Source: G965279335 sp965279285
GTDB lineage: Bacteria > Pseudomonadota > Gammaproteobacteria > DSM-16500
DNA length: 64,000 bases
Reading direction: 5' to 3'
Assembly: GCA_965279285.1 (NCBI GenBank)
Contig: OZ257148.1
Span: forward strand, 1,860,001 to 1,924,000
Part shown: positions 24,811-34,817 of the stretch, in pieces
Position numbering within the stretch: position 1 is the first letter of the stretch
Layout: the number at the start of each line of letters is the position of its first letter
Notes under the pieces: model-generated
Told to the model about the DNA's origin: nothing
What the model saw: only the letters and a program-made list of their open reading frames with translations
Database searches by the model: none
Translations under genes and position numbers: made by a program

Positions 24811-27483
24811 ATGACATCGATTGACAGCCTAAAAACTCGCCGTACACTGACTGTGAATAATATTAATTATGAATACTATAGCTTACCTAGCGCTCAAACA
24901 GCAGGTTTAACTGAATTATCTAAGCTGCCCTTTTCTCTTAAAATTTTATTAGAAAATTTATTGCGTTTTGAAGATGGACTGAGCGTTACTCTTGACGATA
25001 TAAAAGCAATTAATCATTGGACACAAAATAAAACCTCCGATCGTGAAATTGCTTATCGTCCAGCACGGGTATTAATGCAAGATTTCACAGGTGTTCCTGC
25101 TGTTGTTGATTTAGCCGCGATGCGCGATGCGATCTGTAAAATGGGAGGAAATCCTGAGCGTATTAATCCTCTTTCTACAGTTGATTTAGTCATTGATCAT
25201 TCCGTACAAGTCGATTATTTTGCTACAAAAAATGCTGAAGATTTAAATTCTAAATTAGAAATGCAACGTAATCGAGAACGATATGAATTTTTACGTTGGG
25301 GACAAAAAGCATTTGAAAATTTTCGTGTCGTTCCACCTGACACAGGTATTTGTCATCAAGTTAATTTAGAATTTTTAGCTAAAACCATTTGGTCACATGA
25401 AATAAATGGTACTCAATTTGCCTATCCTGATACCTTAGTCGGTACTGATAGTCATACGACGATGATTAATGGTTTAGGCGTATTAGGTTGGGGAGTTGGC
25501 GGAATTGAAGCTGAAGCCGCCATGCTAGGCCAACCTATTTCTATGCTGATTCCTGAAGTAATAGGAATGAAATTAACCGGCCAATTACGTGAAGGTGTTA
25601 CAGCAACAGATCTTGTGTTAACTATCACCCAACAATTACGCAAAAAAGGTGTAGTAGGAAAATTTGTAGAATTTTTTGGTTCTGGATTACACCATTTAGC
25701 TTTAGCTGATCGAGCTACCATTGCTAATATGGCACCTGAATACGGTGCTACATGTGGATTTTTTCCTATTGATGAAGCAACCTTAACTTATTTACGTTTA
25801 ACTGGACGTGATGCACAAACTGTCGCGCTCGTTGAAAGTTACGCTAAAACTCAAGGTTTATGGCATCATGCCGCGGCAAGTGATCCCCTCTTTACTGATA
25901 CTGTCGAATTAGACTTAAGCAGCGTTGAACCTAGTCTTGCGGGTCCAAAACGTCCACAAGATCGTGTCTCACTGACTCAACTCATGCCTACATTTGATAA
26001 GTTATTAACTGAAAATAATCGTCTACATGAAAAAACCAAAGCGACACCAACCGATGCGGGTTACAATCTTCATCATGGCGATGTTGTCATTGCCGCAATT
26101 ACCAGCTGTACGAATACTTCGAATCCAAGCGTTTTAATGTGTGCTGGTTTAGTCGCCAAAAAAGCGTTAAGCAAAGGTTTACAACGTAAACCATGGGTTA
26201 AAACTTCATTAGCGCCAGGTTCACAAGTCGTAACGCGTTATTTAGAAGAAGCGGGTTTACAAAAATATTTAGATGAATTAGGTTTTGGTTTAGTTGGTTA
26301 TGGCTGTACAACATGCATTGGTAATTCCGGCCCTTTACCTGACCCTGTTGCTAATGCGATTAATAAAGATGATTTAATTGTTTCTGCAGTATTATCAGGT
26401 AATCGCAATTTTGAAGGGCGAGTTCATCCACAGGTCAAAGCGAATTGGTTAGCCTCACCACCATTGGTTGTTGCTTTTGCATTAGCTGGCACAACACAAA
26501 TTGATTTAACTCAAGAACCATTAGGACAAGATACAAACGGTAAGCCAGTTTATCTTAAAGATATTTGGCCAAGCAATATAGAAGTTGCCCAGGCTGTTTC
26601 GCAAGTGAGTAATAAAATGTTTCGTGAACAATATGCCGATGTTTTTTCAGGCTCAACCGATTGGCAAAGCATGAATATTGCTGAATCAAAAACATATCCC
26701 TGGAAAGCGGATTCAACTTACATTCAAAACTCACCTTTTTTTGATAATATGACAGCAGAGCCTAATCACATTCATGATATAAAAAGCACGAGAATTTTAG
26801 CTTTATTAGGCGATAGCATCACCACCGACCATATCTCCCCTGCTGGATCCATTAAGGCGGATAGCCCTGCTGGAAAATACTTACTTTCTAAAGGTGTAAA
26901 AAAAGAAGATTTTAATTCTTTAGGTGCGCGACGAGGCAATCATGAAGTGATGATGCGCGGAACTTTTGCTAACATCCGCATTAAAAATGAAATGGTACCA
27001 GGAATTGAAGGCGGTATTACAAAATATATTCCTGACGATGAGGTCATGCCGATTTATGATGCTGCCATGCGCTATAAAGAAAATCATATTCCATTAATTA
27101 TTATTGCAGGCAAAGAATATGGAACAGGCTCATCACGCGACTGGGCAGCAAAAGGTCCAAAATTATTAGGAATACAAGCCGTTATTGCAGAAAGTTTTGA
27201 GCGTATTCATCGTTCTAATTTAATTGGCATGGGAATTTTACCTTTACAATTTATGCAATCTGACACACGTAAAAGCTTAAATTTAACGGGCGAAGAATTA
27301 ATTGATATCATTGGATTAAATGATCAACTAAAACCACAGCAACAATTACAGGCGGTGATACATTATGCTAACAACGCTAAAAAAGAAATTTCTGTGCTAT
27401 GTCGTATCGACACATTAAATGAAGTTGAATATTATCGGCATGGTGGGATTTTACAATATGTGCTTAGGGGGATGTTAAAATAA
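24811..27483 (+). CDS. acnA: Aconitate hydratase A
   Basis: 890-residue TCA-cycle enzyme converting citrate to isocitrate. The [4Fe-4S] ligands are C433 (ITSCTNTSNPS), C499 and C502 (GYGCTTCIGNSGPLP), at the positions expected for AcnA. The swivel domain motif GSSRDWAAKG is near residue 772. The ATG at 24811 has GGGAGA 5 bases upstream; 14 in-frame codons before it overlap the family B repeat and are unlikely to be translated. Monocistronic, flanked by repeats on both sides. Confidence 0.97.
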   Translation: MTSIDSLKTRRTLTVNNINYEYYSLPSAQTAGLTELSKLPFSLKILLENLLRFEDGLSVTLDDIKAINHWTQNKTSDREIAYRPARVLMQDFTGVPAVVDLAAMRDAICKMGGNPERINPLSTVDLVIDHSVQVDYFATKNAEDLNSKLEMQRNRERYEFLRWGQKAFENFRVVPPDTGICHQVNLEFLAKTIWSHEINGTQFAYPDTLVGTDSHTTMINGLGVLGWGVGGIEAEAAMLGQPISMLIPEVIGMKLTGQLREGVTATDLVLTITQQLRKKGVVGKFVEFFGSGLHHLALADRATIANMAPEYGATCGFFPIDEATLTYLRLTGRDAQTVALVESYAKTQGLWHHAAASDPLFTDTVELDLSSVEPSLAGPKRPQDRVSLTQLMPTFDKLLTENNRLHEKTKATPTDAGYNLHHGDVVIAAITSCTNTSNPSVLMCAGLVAKKALSKGLQRKPWVKTSLAPGSQVVTRYLEEAGLQKYLDELGFGLVGYGCTTCIGNSGPLPDPVANAINKDDLIVSAVLSGNRNFEGRVHPQVKANWLASPPLVVAFALAGTTQIDLTQEPLGQDTNGKPVYLKDIWPSNIEVAQAVSQVSNKMFREQYADVFSGSTDWQSMNIAESKTYPWKADSTYIQNSPFFDNMTAEPNHIHDIKSTRILALLGDSITTDHISPAGSIKADSPAGKYLLSKGVKKEDFNSLGARRGNHEVMMRGTFANIRIKNEMVPGIEGGITKYIPDDEVMPIYDAAMRYKENHIPLIIIAGKEYGTGSSRDWAAKGPKLLGIQAVIAESFERIHRSNLIGMGILPLQFMQSDTRKSLNLTGEELIDIIGLNDQLKPQQQLQAVIHYANNAKKEISVLCRIDTLNEVEYYRHGGILQYVLRGMLK

Positions 27484-27496
27484 TATTGTCAAGATA

Positions 27497-27643
27497 TAGC
27501 TATTCAGCAGCGAGAGCTTGGTGGGCACGCTGCGCTTTGCCCACCCTACGAAATCTTGTCATGCCAGCGTGTTTCTAGCTGGCATCTAGTAGGGTGGGCA
27601 AAGCGCAGCGTGCCCACCAAACTCCTTGACTACTGAACAGTTA
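27497..27643. repeat. Family A repeat with inner core, complete termini
   Basis: Runs from TAGCTATTCAGCAGCGAG to CTACTGAACAGTTA with TA at both edges. The core is in reverse orientation (CGAAATCTTGTCATGCC). It separates acnA from the convergent antiporter gene, whose TGA stop ends 3 bases from it. Confidence 0.93.
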
Positions 27644-27645
27644 CG

Positions 27646-29451
27646 TCAAGATTGCGTTTCTTTAACATCATCGTGCAATATTCTCTCTAATTCTATTTGT
27701 GTTTTTTTAACAAAACCAATCAAGTCTGCTTCACTTTCAAAATAATTAAAAGACTCCATTAAAGATGCTTCGTCATGTTTTGTAAATTGTTTAGCGCGAT
27801 GATGAGTGACCTCTAATGAAGCTGATCCTAACATCGCCATTGCTTCTTGCGCCATAATAATGGATGAATCAAACATTTCTCGACGGAAGTAATCTGCACC
27901 GGCTTTATATAACTCATAAGCATGCCGACGATTGCGTGCGCGAGCATAGACTTTTAATTTAGGAAAATGATATTTAGCTAACTTAGTTAATTCAACTGCT
28001 TTTTCAGCATCATCAATTGCAACGATTAATAGTTTTGCATGATCTGCACCCGCATTTCTTAATAAATCAATTCGTGAAGCATCACCAAAATAAACTTTAC
28101 TACCAAATCTGCGTAAAAATTCAATTTGATCAGGATCTTTTTCAAGAATAGTGACTTTAAAACCTTGTAAGGTTAAAAATCTTCCGATGATTTGCCCATA
28201 GCGTCCATAACCCGCAATAATGACCGATGAATGATTATCTTCTATAACATCAAAAGTCGGCTCAGGCCGCATTTTAATATAGCAAGGCTGAATGATCCGT
28301 GAATAAATCATGATTAAAACAGGTGTTGTTGCCATCGATAGAGCAACAATACAAGATAAAATACCCGTTTGTTGTTCGTTTATAATATGCAAGGTAGCAG
28401 TATATTGAAACAAGACAAATGCAAATTCACCTCCTTGTGACAAAGCAAAAGCAAACGCATAACTATGTGGTTTTTTTAAATTAAAATATTGCCCTAAGAT
28501 ATATAAAATTATTATTTTAATAAAAATTAAAGCTAATACACAGGCTAAGATAATAAATGGTTCTTTAGCGACCAAACTGAAATTCATCCCCATGCCAACT
28601 GAAATAAAAAATAAGCCTAATAATAAACCTTTAAATGGTTGTATATCAGACTCAAGCGAATGCTTATATTCTGAATTAGCTAATACAACACCTGATACAA
28701 ATGCACCTAATGCGGGTGAAACACCAATCATCCCCATTAACAGTGTTATACCAATTACAACGGCCAATGAAGTCGCCGTAAATATTTCACGTAAATTTGT
28801 TTTTGCAACAAACCGAAATAAATAACGAGAAAGATAACGGCCACTAATAATAACAATCGCAATAACTGAAACAATAATAATTGCACGCGTATAAACAGGC
28901 AATGAAGCTAATAAACTTGTATCTTGTGTTGCTTTAACACCCATCACTAGCGGGATAAGAATCAATATGGGAATGACAGCAATATCTTGGAATAACAAAA
29001 TCGAAAAAGCTGCTTGGCCCAGTGGCGTTTGTAAAGCATTTCTCTCTTGCAATATTTGCAATACGATAGCGGTTGATGATAATGAAAGCGCCATACTACA
29101 AATAAAACTAATACGCCAATCAAACCCTAATATGACACCAACCACAGTAAATAATGCGGTGGTTAATATGACTTGTAACCCACCCAAACCCACTATAGTT
29201 TTACGCAAGCGCCATAACATTTGCGGTTCTAACTCAAGCCCAATTAGAAATAACATCATTACCACACCAAACTCAGCAAAATGCATCACAGCTTCTGAAT
29301 TAGGGATTAAACCAATTCCAAACGGGCCAATTAATACACCTGCAGCAAGATAACCCAGCACAGAACCCAATTTAAAACGATTCGTCAAAGGCACCACTAT
29401 GCATGCTGCTGCAAGAAAAATAAAAATATAATAAAATATCGGGCTTGTCAT
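27646..29451 (-). CDS. Monovalent cation:proton antiporter-2 (KefB/KefC-type) with RCK domain
   Basis: 601 residues. About twelve or thirteen hydrophobic segments make a Na+/H+ exchanger domain (residues 5-385, with GLELEPQMLWRLRK and LLFQDIAVIPIL characteristic of CPA2). A cytoplasmic TrkA-N domain follows, with the nucleotide-binding motif VIIAGYGRYGQIIG at about 405-418. KefB/KefC proteins are K+ efflux systems gated by glutathione adducts; that gating cannot be confirmed here. No KefF/KefG-type partner is adjacent. The start overlaps the stop of the upstream membrane-protein gene by 4 bases. Confidence 0.9.
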   Translation of the reverse strand: MTSPIFYYIFIFLAAACIVVPLTNRFKLGSVLGYLAAGVLIGPFGIGLIPNSEAVMHFAEFGVVMMLFLIGLELEPQMLWRLRKTIVGLGGLQVILTTALFTVVGVILGFDWRISFICSMALSLSSTAIVLQILQERNALQTPLGQAAFSILLFQDIAVIPILILIPLVMGVKATQDTSLLASLPVYTRAIIIVSVIAIVIISGRYLSRYLFRFVAKTNLREIFTATSLAVVIGITLLMGMIGVSPALGAFVSGVVLANSEYKHSLESDIQPFKGLLLGLFFISVGMGMNFSLVAKEPFIILACVLALIFIKIIILYILGQYFNLKKPHSYAFAFALSQGGEFAFVLFQYTATLHIINEQQTGILSCIVALSMATTPVLIMIYSRIIQPCYIKMRPEPTFDVIEDNHSSVIIAGYGRYGQIIGRFLTLQGFKVTILEKDPDQIEFLRRFGSKVYFGDASRIDLLRNAGADHAKLLIVAIDDAEKAVELTKLAKYHFPKLKVYARARNRRHAYELYKAGADYFRREMFDSSIIMAQEAMAMLGSASLEVTHHRAKQFTKHDEASLMESFNYFESEADLIGFVKKTQIELERILHDDVKETQS

Positions 29452-30317
29452 AAAGCGACTTCCTTAATTGGGTTTAGTGTTTGTTTAACTTTACTCTTGC
29501 AAGTATTAATATCGATGTGATTAACACTCTGTAATCCTGCCTTAAGGTCTTGATACGTTTTATAGACTTTAATGAGGGGCTTAGCTGATTGAAACATATG
29601 TACTTCATAGAATGCAAATTCAGGTAACCCAATATCTTTATAACTAAAAAACAGCTCTGGATTACAAACATAATCTTCTGCAAGTGGCGTCTCATCATTA
29701 GGAACAAGCTCTCCCGCTGAATTTTTGCATTGCTTAATATCAACGCCATCATCTACTAAGGCTTTTTTAATATCCGTATAATTATAATAAGAATCGACAT
29801 CGCCCACTATACTTAAATAAAATTGATAACGATGATGATCATCATACGCTCTAACATAGCGCCATTCATTATACGGCGAGGGATGAGCTGGCATGTCCCC
29901 TCGACTAGCAGTCGTTATACTGACTCGAACAAAACGTTTAGAATCACAAACATAATCCATAACTGATGGTGTATAATCAGATTTAATAATCCGTAAAAAA
30001 TCGGCTCGTAAATACAAATAATTTCCAATTAAAAATGGAACTAAAAATAACAACGGCAAAATCAAAACTAAAATTTGCTGTTTTATACTTTTATTTTTTT
30101 TAATACCTTGTATGAAAAAATAAAAACATAAAAAAACAATGACTACATAACCAAGACTATATAGCAAAGAAATAGGTATAATGAATACACCATAATCTAT
30201 AGAGTAAGCGGTGTACCACAAAATTCCCGACAAGAGATAAATGAAAGTATATTTAAGAATGTAAAGCGAACAAACATCAAGGAAAATTAAAAAAGTAAAT
30301 AATAAAATTTTAATCAT
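29448..30317 (-). CDS. Membrane protein of unknown function, coupled to the antiporter
   Basis: 289 residues. Four hydrophobic segments fill residues 1-115. After residue 120 comes a soluble, presumably periplasmic part with two similar units, each a short DYVC box (MDYVCDSKRFVRVSI, then EDYVCNPELFFSYKD) followed by a second cysteine about 60-70 residues later (DIKQCKN, DINTCKS). This looks like an internal duplication with one disulfide per unit. Not recognised as any family. ATG at 30315-30317 has GGAG 9 bases upstream; an ATG 15 bases earlier lacks one. Overlaps the antiporter gene (ATGA). Confidence 0.7.
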   Translation of the reverse strand: MIKILLFTFLIFLDVCSLYILKYTFIYLLSGILWYTAYSIDYGVFIIPISLLYSLGYVVIVFLCFYFFIQGIKKNKSIKQQILVLILPLLFLVPFLIGNYLYLRADFLRIIKSDYTPSVMDYVCDSKRFVRVSITTASRGDMPAHPSPYNEWRYVRAYDDHHRYQFYLSIVGDVDSYYNYTDIKKALVDDGVDIKQCKNSAGELVPNDETPLAEDYVCNPELFFSYKDIGLPEFAFYEVHMFQSAKPLIKVYKTYQDLKAGLQSVNHIDINTCKSKVKQTLNPIKEVAL

Positions 30318-30334
30318 CACGTTAATCTCCATAG

Positions 30335-30452
30335 TAACTACTAGCAGCTAAGGAGTTGGTGGGCACGCTGCGCTTTGCCCACCCTACTAGATGCCAGCTA
30401 GAAACATGCTGGCATGACAAGATTTCAGCGCAGCGTGCCCACCAAACTCTTT
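30335..30452. repeat. Family A repeat with deleted right half-arm
   Basis: Starts TAACTACTAGCAGC and has a normal left arm and core. The right arm lacks GTAGGGTGGGCAA, jumping from GATTTC straight to AGCGCAGCGTGCCCACC. The right end abuts the cysS stop (TTA, 30451-30453). Confidence 0.9.
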
Positions 30453-31833
30453 ATTTTTCAACCCGCCATGACGTGCCTTCTGCACCATCTTCTAAAACAA
30501 TCGACATAGCCGTTAATTCAGCTCGAACTCTATCCGCTTCCGCCCAATCTTTATTAGCACGCGCTTGATTACGAGCAACAATTAAGCTGTCAATTTTCGC
30601 AATATCTAATTCGGCATTTCCTGTTTGTAAAAAACTTTCTGGATTACTTTGCAAAATCCCTAAAATACCACCTAACTTTTTTAATAATGCACTTTGCTGT
30701 GCAGCAAGCGTTAAATCTTTATTCGCACGTGCGCGCTGAATTTCATGGGCTAAATCAAATAAAACCGCTAGCGCTATTGGTGTATTAAAATCATCATCCA
30801 TTGCAGCAACAAAGTTTTTTTCAAAATCAGTATCAACTGGCGCTTCAACAATCGGCAAATCACGCATTGCGGTGTAAAATCGTGCAAGCGCACTGTGTGC
30901 TTGCTGTATTGCATCCTCAGAATAAGACAGTGGGCTACGATAATGACTTAAAATAAAAAAGTAACGCAAGGCCTCTGGCTGGTGATTTTTTAAAACATCT
31001 CGAATCGTAAAAAAATTTCCTAATGATTTCGACATTTTTTCTTTATTAATTTGTAAAAATCCAGCATGCATCCAAGTATTAACAAAATGACAATGCGTTG
31101 CGCCTTCTGATTGCGCGATTTCATTTTCATGATGGGGAAAAATCAAATCTTTACCACCACCATGAATATCAAATGTATCGCCTAATAAAGTATTGGCCAT
31201 TGCTGAGCACTCAATATGCCAACCTGGCCGCCCTGCTCCCCAGGGTGATACCCACGAAGGCTCATTGGGTTTTGCTAATTTCCATAAAACAAAATCTAAA
31301 GGATCGCGCTTAACTTCTGAAATTTCAACGCGCGCACCGCTTTCAAGCTGATCAACATTACGCTGTGCTAATTTACCATAATTAGCAAATTTTCTTACTT
31401 CATAATAAACATCACCATTAGCACCAATATAAGCATGGCCATTAGCAATTAATTTTTTTATCATTGCCACCATAGGCTCGATAAACTCCGTCGCACGCGG
31501 ATCATGGTCTGGCTGTTGAATACCAAGCGCAGCAAAATCTTCATACATGGCTGTTATAAATTGATTAACGATAAAATGATAATCTTGCTGGCTTTCATTC
31601 GCACGCTTAATAATTTTATCATCGATATCGGTAATATTACGCACATGCGTAACTTGAAAATCACGTGATTTTAAATAGCGAATAATGACATCAAATGCAG
31701 TATAAGTCCGAGCATGACCAATATGACAATAATCATAAACAGTGACGCCACACACATATAAACTCACTTTGCCAGCGTGCACGGGCTTAAACACTTCCTT
31801 TTGCTGTGTTAAACTATTATAAATTTTTAACAT
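30451..31833 (-). CDS. cysS: Cysteinyl-tRNA synthetase
   Basis: 460-residue class I synthetase. HIGH motif at 37-40 (YDYCHIGHARTYTAFD) and KMSKS near 266-270 (KEKMSKSLGNF). The zinc site that selects cysteine is present: C28, the Cys of HIECSAMAN (about 209), and the His and Glu of PHHENE. Length is standard. AAGGAG lies 6 bases before the ATG. Family A repeats bracket the gene on both sides, so it is probably a single-gene unit. Confidence 0.97.
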   Translation of the reverse strand: MLKIYNSLTQQKEVFKPVHAGKVSLYVCGVTVYDYCHIGHARTYTAFDVIIRYLKSRDFQVTHVRNITDIDDKIIKRANESQQDYHFIVNQFITAMYEDFAALGIQQPDHDPRATEFIEPMVAMIKKLIANGHAYIGANGDVYYEVRKFANYGKLAQRNVDQLESGARVEISEVKRDPLDFVLWKLAKPNEPSWVSPWGAGRPGWHIECSAMANTLLGDTFDIHGGGKDLIFPHHENEIAQSEGATHCHFVNTWMHAGFLQINKEKMSKSLGNFFTIRDVLKNHQPEALRYFFILSHYRSPLSYSEDAIQQAHSALARFYTAMRDLPIVEAPVDTDFEKNFVAAMDDDFNTPIALAVLFDLAHEIQRARANKDLTLAAQQSALLKKLGGILGILQSNPESFLQTGNAELDIAKIDSLIVARNQARANKDWAEADRVRAELTAMSIVLEDGAEGTSWRVEK

Positions 31834-31855
31834 TCCTTACTCCTTGATTAAAGCG

Positions 31856-31975
31856 TAACTATTTAGCAGCCAGGGAGTTTGGTGGGCACGCTGCGCTTTG
31901 CCCACCCTACAAAAAAATATAAAAAATGTAGGGTGGGCAAAGCGCAGCGTGCCCACCAAACTCTCTGAATAGTTA
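31856..31975. repeat. Family A repeat, short AT spacer
   Basis: Left TAACTATTTAGCAGCC, arms to 31909 and from 31929, right CTCTGAATAGTTA. The final TTA (31973-31975) is the stop codon of gltX on the minus strand. Confidence 0.93.
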
Positions 31976-33376
31976 CATTAAAGCTAAAGCATGCTTAAAT
32001 CGTGCAAGCATTTTTTCTACGCCTAATAAATTTGCAATATTAATTAACTCCGGGCCATGCTCTTTGCCGGTTAAAACAATACGCATAGGCATAAATAAAT
32101 TTTTACCTGAAATAGCTAATTGGGTCTTTAATTCATTTAAAATGCTTTTAATATCGGTTTGATATTGCTGAGCTGCTTTTTCTGCCGCGACAAAATACTC
32201 AGCACCCGCATTTTTTAGAATAATAAGTTGCTCTGCAGTAAAATTTAATTGTGCACCAAACAATATTTCTTCCCAATTTTTAGCTTCTTGGGGAAAATGT
32301 TCATTATGGCGTATCATTTCAATAAATAAATCTTGTGCCACCTCAGGAATCCGATTTTTAAAATCAGATCCTAACCAAGCCCATGCTGTATTATTATCTA
32401 ATGCCATCACTGCTTCTTTTTGCCAATGCATTAATTGATTATTATCAAAACGCGCAGGCGCGCGACTTAATTTATCGAGATGAAAATTCTTTGCTAAGTC
32501 AACAAAACTCATTAATTGTTGTTCATCACTTGCATGACTTAAACGTGCCATATAATTTAATACGGCTTGCGGCAAAAAGCCCTGCTCACGTAAATCATGC
32601 AAGCTGCAGCTACCATGACGTTTTGATAAAGGACTACCATCATCACCCGTCACTAATGATAAATGACCATACTGCGGTGTGCGCATATTCAGCGCTGTTA
32701 ATATCATTAACTGCCGTGGCGTATTGGTTAAGTGATCCTCACCACGTAATACATGCGTCACTTCCATAAGTGAGTCATCAATAGCATTACAAAACATAAA
32801 CGATGATGAACCATCATTACGTCGTATAATAAAATCACCAATGTCAAAACTATCAAATTTTTGTGGGCCTTTGACTAAATCAGTAAACTCAATAAGTTCT
32901 TTTTGCGGAACGCGAAATCGTAATGCTGGTTTTAAACCCTTAGCAATGCGTTCTGTAACCTCTTCTTGACTTAATTTGCGACAAGTGCCTGGATAACGCG
33001 GTGCTTGTCCGCGTGAAAGGAGTAACTTACGATGCAATGCCAATTCTTGTTCCGAACAAAAACATGCATACGCATGACCCTGTTGCTCTAATTGCGCATA
33101 GTACTGAGCATAAATTTCATGCCGCTGTGATTGAAAATACGGCCCATGAGGACCTCCTACGCCAGGTCCTTCTTGCCAATTTACACCTAGCCACTGCAAA
33201 TCATCTTGCAAGATATCAACATATTTTTGCTCTGAACGCTCAGCATCCGTATCTTCAATTCGCAATAAAAAATGACCTTGCATATGCACAGCATATAAAG
33301 CACTAAATAAAGCTGCTCTGGCATTACCAATATGAATCATACCTGTTGGACTAGGAGAAAATCGTGTTCTAATCAT
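31973..33376 (-). CDS. gltX: Glutamyl-tRNA synthetase
   Basis: 467-residue class I synthetase. Motifs are HIGN at 15-18 (FSPSPTGMIHIGNARAA) and LSKR in DDGSPLSKRHGSCS, about 245-252. The cysteine-containing insertion CFCSEQELALHRK...GTCRK (about 105-135) resembles the zinc-binding region of the E. coli enzyme. Besides charging tRNA-Glu it would supply Glu-tRNA for heme synthesis by the C5 route. The start overlaps the pdxJ stop by 4 bases, so it ends the lepA operon. Its TAA stop is formed by the terminus of the adjoining repeat. Confidence 0.96.
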   Translation of the reverse strand: MIRTRFSPSPTGMIHIGNARAALFSALYAVHMQGHFLLRIEDTDAERSEQKYVDILQDDLQWLGVNWQEGPGVGGPHGPYFQSQRHEIYAQYYAQLEQQGHAYACFCSEQELALHRKLLLSRGQAPRYPGTCRKLSQEEVTERIAKGLKPALRFRVPQKELIEFTDLVKGPQKFDSFDIGDFIIRRNDGSSSFMFCNAIDDSLMEVTHVLRGEDHLTNTPRQLMILTALNMRTPQYGHLSLVTGDDGSPLSKRHGSCSLHDLREQGFLPQAVLNYMARLSHASDEQQLMSFVDLAKNFHLDKLSRAPARFDNNQLMHWQKEAVMALDNNTAWAWLGSDFKNRIPEVAQDLFIEMIRHNEHFPQEAKNWEEILFGAQLNFTAEQLIILKNAGAEYFVAAEKAAQQYQTDIKSILNELKTQLAISGKNLFMPMRIVLTGKEHGPELINIANLLGVEKMLARFKHALALM

Positions 33377-34116
33377 AATATTCTTGCCTCTATCATTAAT
33401 CTTTTCATTTCACGAACTGCATTTTCTAAACCAACAAACAAAGCACGTGCAACAATTCCATGACCAATATTTAACTCATTAATTGGTGAAATACGCGCAA
33501 TTGCTTGCACATTTTGATAATTTAAACCATGACCGGCATTAACAATCAATCCAGCTTGTTGAGCTAACTCCACACCTCTAACAACTCGTTTTAATTCTTT
33601 ATCACGCGCATGAGCTGTTTTTGCATCAGCATAGGTTCCTGTATGAATCTCAATCGCTGGCACACCACAACGTACAGCAGCAGCAATTTGTTCCGGCTCA
33701 GGGTCAATAAACAAGGAAACTTCAATTCCTTGTGCCGCTAAATGCTGGCTCGCCTCACGAATACGAGACTCATCCCCTAATACATTTAAACCACCCTCAG
33801 TGGTTAATTCTTCACGCTTTTCGGGTACTAAGCAACAGTGTTCAGGGCGATGCTTTTCAGCATACTTTATCATGCTATCAGTAACAGCCATTTCTAAATT
33901 TAAACGAGTTAATAATACTGCTTGAATCAGCTCGATATCGCGCTCTTGTATATGCCGTCGATCCTCACGTAAATGAACAGTAATGCCATCAGCTCCGCCA
34001 TTTTCAGCAGCATAAACTGCTTCTATGGGATCGGGGTAGCGCGTTAAACGCGCTTGACGTAAGGTGGCAATATGATCAATATTGACCCCTAATAAAATAT
34101 TTGTCTGTTTATTCAT
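33373..34116 (-). CDS. pdxJ: Pyridoxine 5'-phosphate synthase
   Basis: 247-residue TIM-barrel enzyme that condenses deoxyxylulose 5-phosphate with aminoacetone phosphate in vitamin B6 synthesis. Signature segments LGVNIDHIATLRQAR (8-22), GADGITVHLREDRRHI, EMAVTDSM and NAGHGLNYQNV are present, and IHTGTYADA provides the phosphate loop. Overlaps recO upstream and gltX downstream by 4 bases each. Confidence 0.96.
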   Translation of the reverse strand: MNKQTNILLGVNIDHIATLRQARLTRYPDPIEAVYAAENGGADGITVHLREDRRHIQERDIELIQAVLLTRLNLEMAVTDSMIKYAEKHRPEHCCLVPEKREELTTEGGLNVLGDESRIREASQHLAAQGIEVSLFIDPEPEQIAAAVRCGVPAIEIHTGTYADAKTAHARDKELKRVVRGVELAQQAGLIVNAGHGLNYQNVQAIARISPINELNIGHGIVARALFVGLENAVREMKRLMIEARIL

Positions 34117-34814
34117 TTAAATAATTTCCTGCTATTTAAAGGTTGCTGACCAATTAATGGTGCTAATACAAAACGCATTAACCGTTTAATATCTTGCAAG
34201 CATTCAGCGTCATCCAACTGCTCTTCAGCTAGTGCGATTAAACTTTTACCAGAAAATACCATGGTAGAGGCTAAACAATCCATTTCTACAGCAGAACCAA
34301 AACCTAACTCTGGATGATAACGATAAAATGTATCAGCCCTTAATGGTTGAGAAGTTGAAATGTCATAATCTAATCGTAATCCATAACCCAGCTCTTCTAA
34401 TAACTTTTTTTCAAATAATCGCAATGTTTTTTGCTGCAACACAGGTCCTTGCAACTCTAGCAGTGTCTGCTGATAAACAGCATAGAGCTGAGAGTGAGCA
34501 TCGTGCTTGTGGAGCACCCGCATCAATAATTCATTCAGATATAAACCACTTAAAAGACAATCAGCTTTTAACTGATAAGGCATTCCATTCGCTTCAGCTG
34601 CGGTTAAAGTCATTAACTCAGTCTTACCTTGCCAAGACAATAACAAGGGATTAAACGGTTGTAGCAAAGGCTTTAAGACTGAGCGATTTTTACGTACTCC
34701 GCGCGCCACTAAACCCACACGACCAAAATCTTGCGTAAATAGCTCAAGTAATACGCTAGTCTCTCTATAAGGTCGTTGATGCAAAACAAAAGCAGGCTGT
34801 AGGGCAATACGCAT
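34113..34814 (-). CDS. recO: DNA repair protein RecO
   Basis: 233 residues. N-terminal OB fold (PAFVLHQRPYRETSVLLELFTQDFGRV) followed by a helical domain, as in RecO, which with RecR loads RecA onto SSB-coated DNA. The zinc cysteines found in some RecO proteins are absent, as is common in gammaproteobacteria. It lies between era and pdxJ, as in E. coli; the ATG starts 3 bases after the era stop. Confidence 0.92.
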   Translation of the reverse strand: MRIALQPAFVLHQRPYRETSVLLELFTQDFGRVGLVARGVRKNRSVLKPLLQPFNPLLLSWQGKTELMTLTAAEANGMPYQLKADCLLSGLYLNELLMRVLHKHDAHSQLYAVYQQTLLELQGPVLQQKTLRLFEKKLLEELGYGLRLDYDISTSQPLRADTFYRYHPELGFGSAVEMDCLASTMVFSGKSLIALAEEQLDDAECLQDIKRLMRFVLAPLIGQQPLNSRKLFK

Positions 34815-34817
34815 TAA

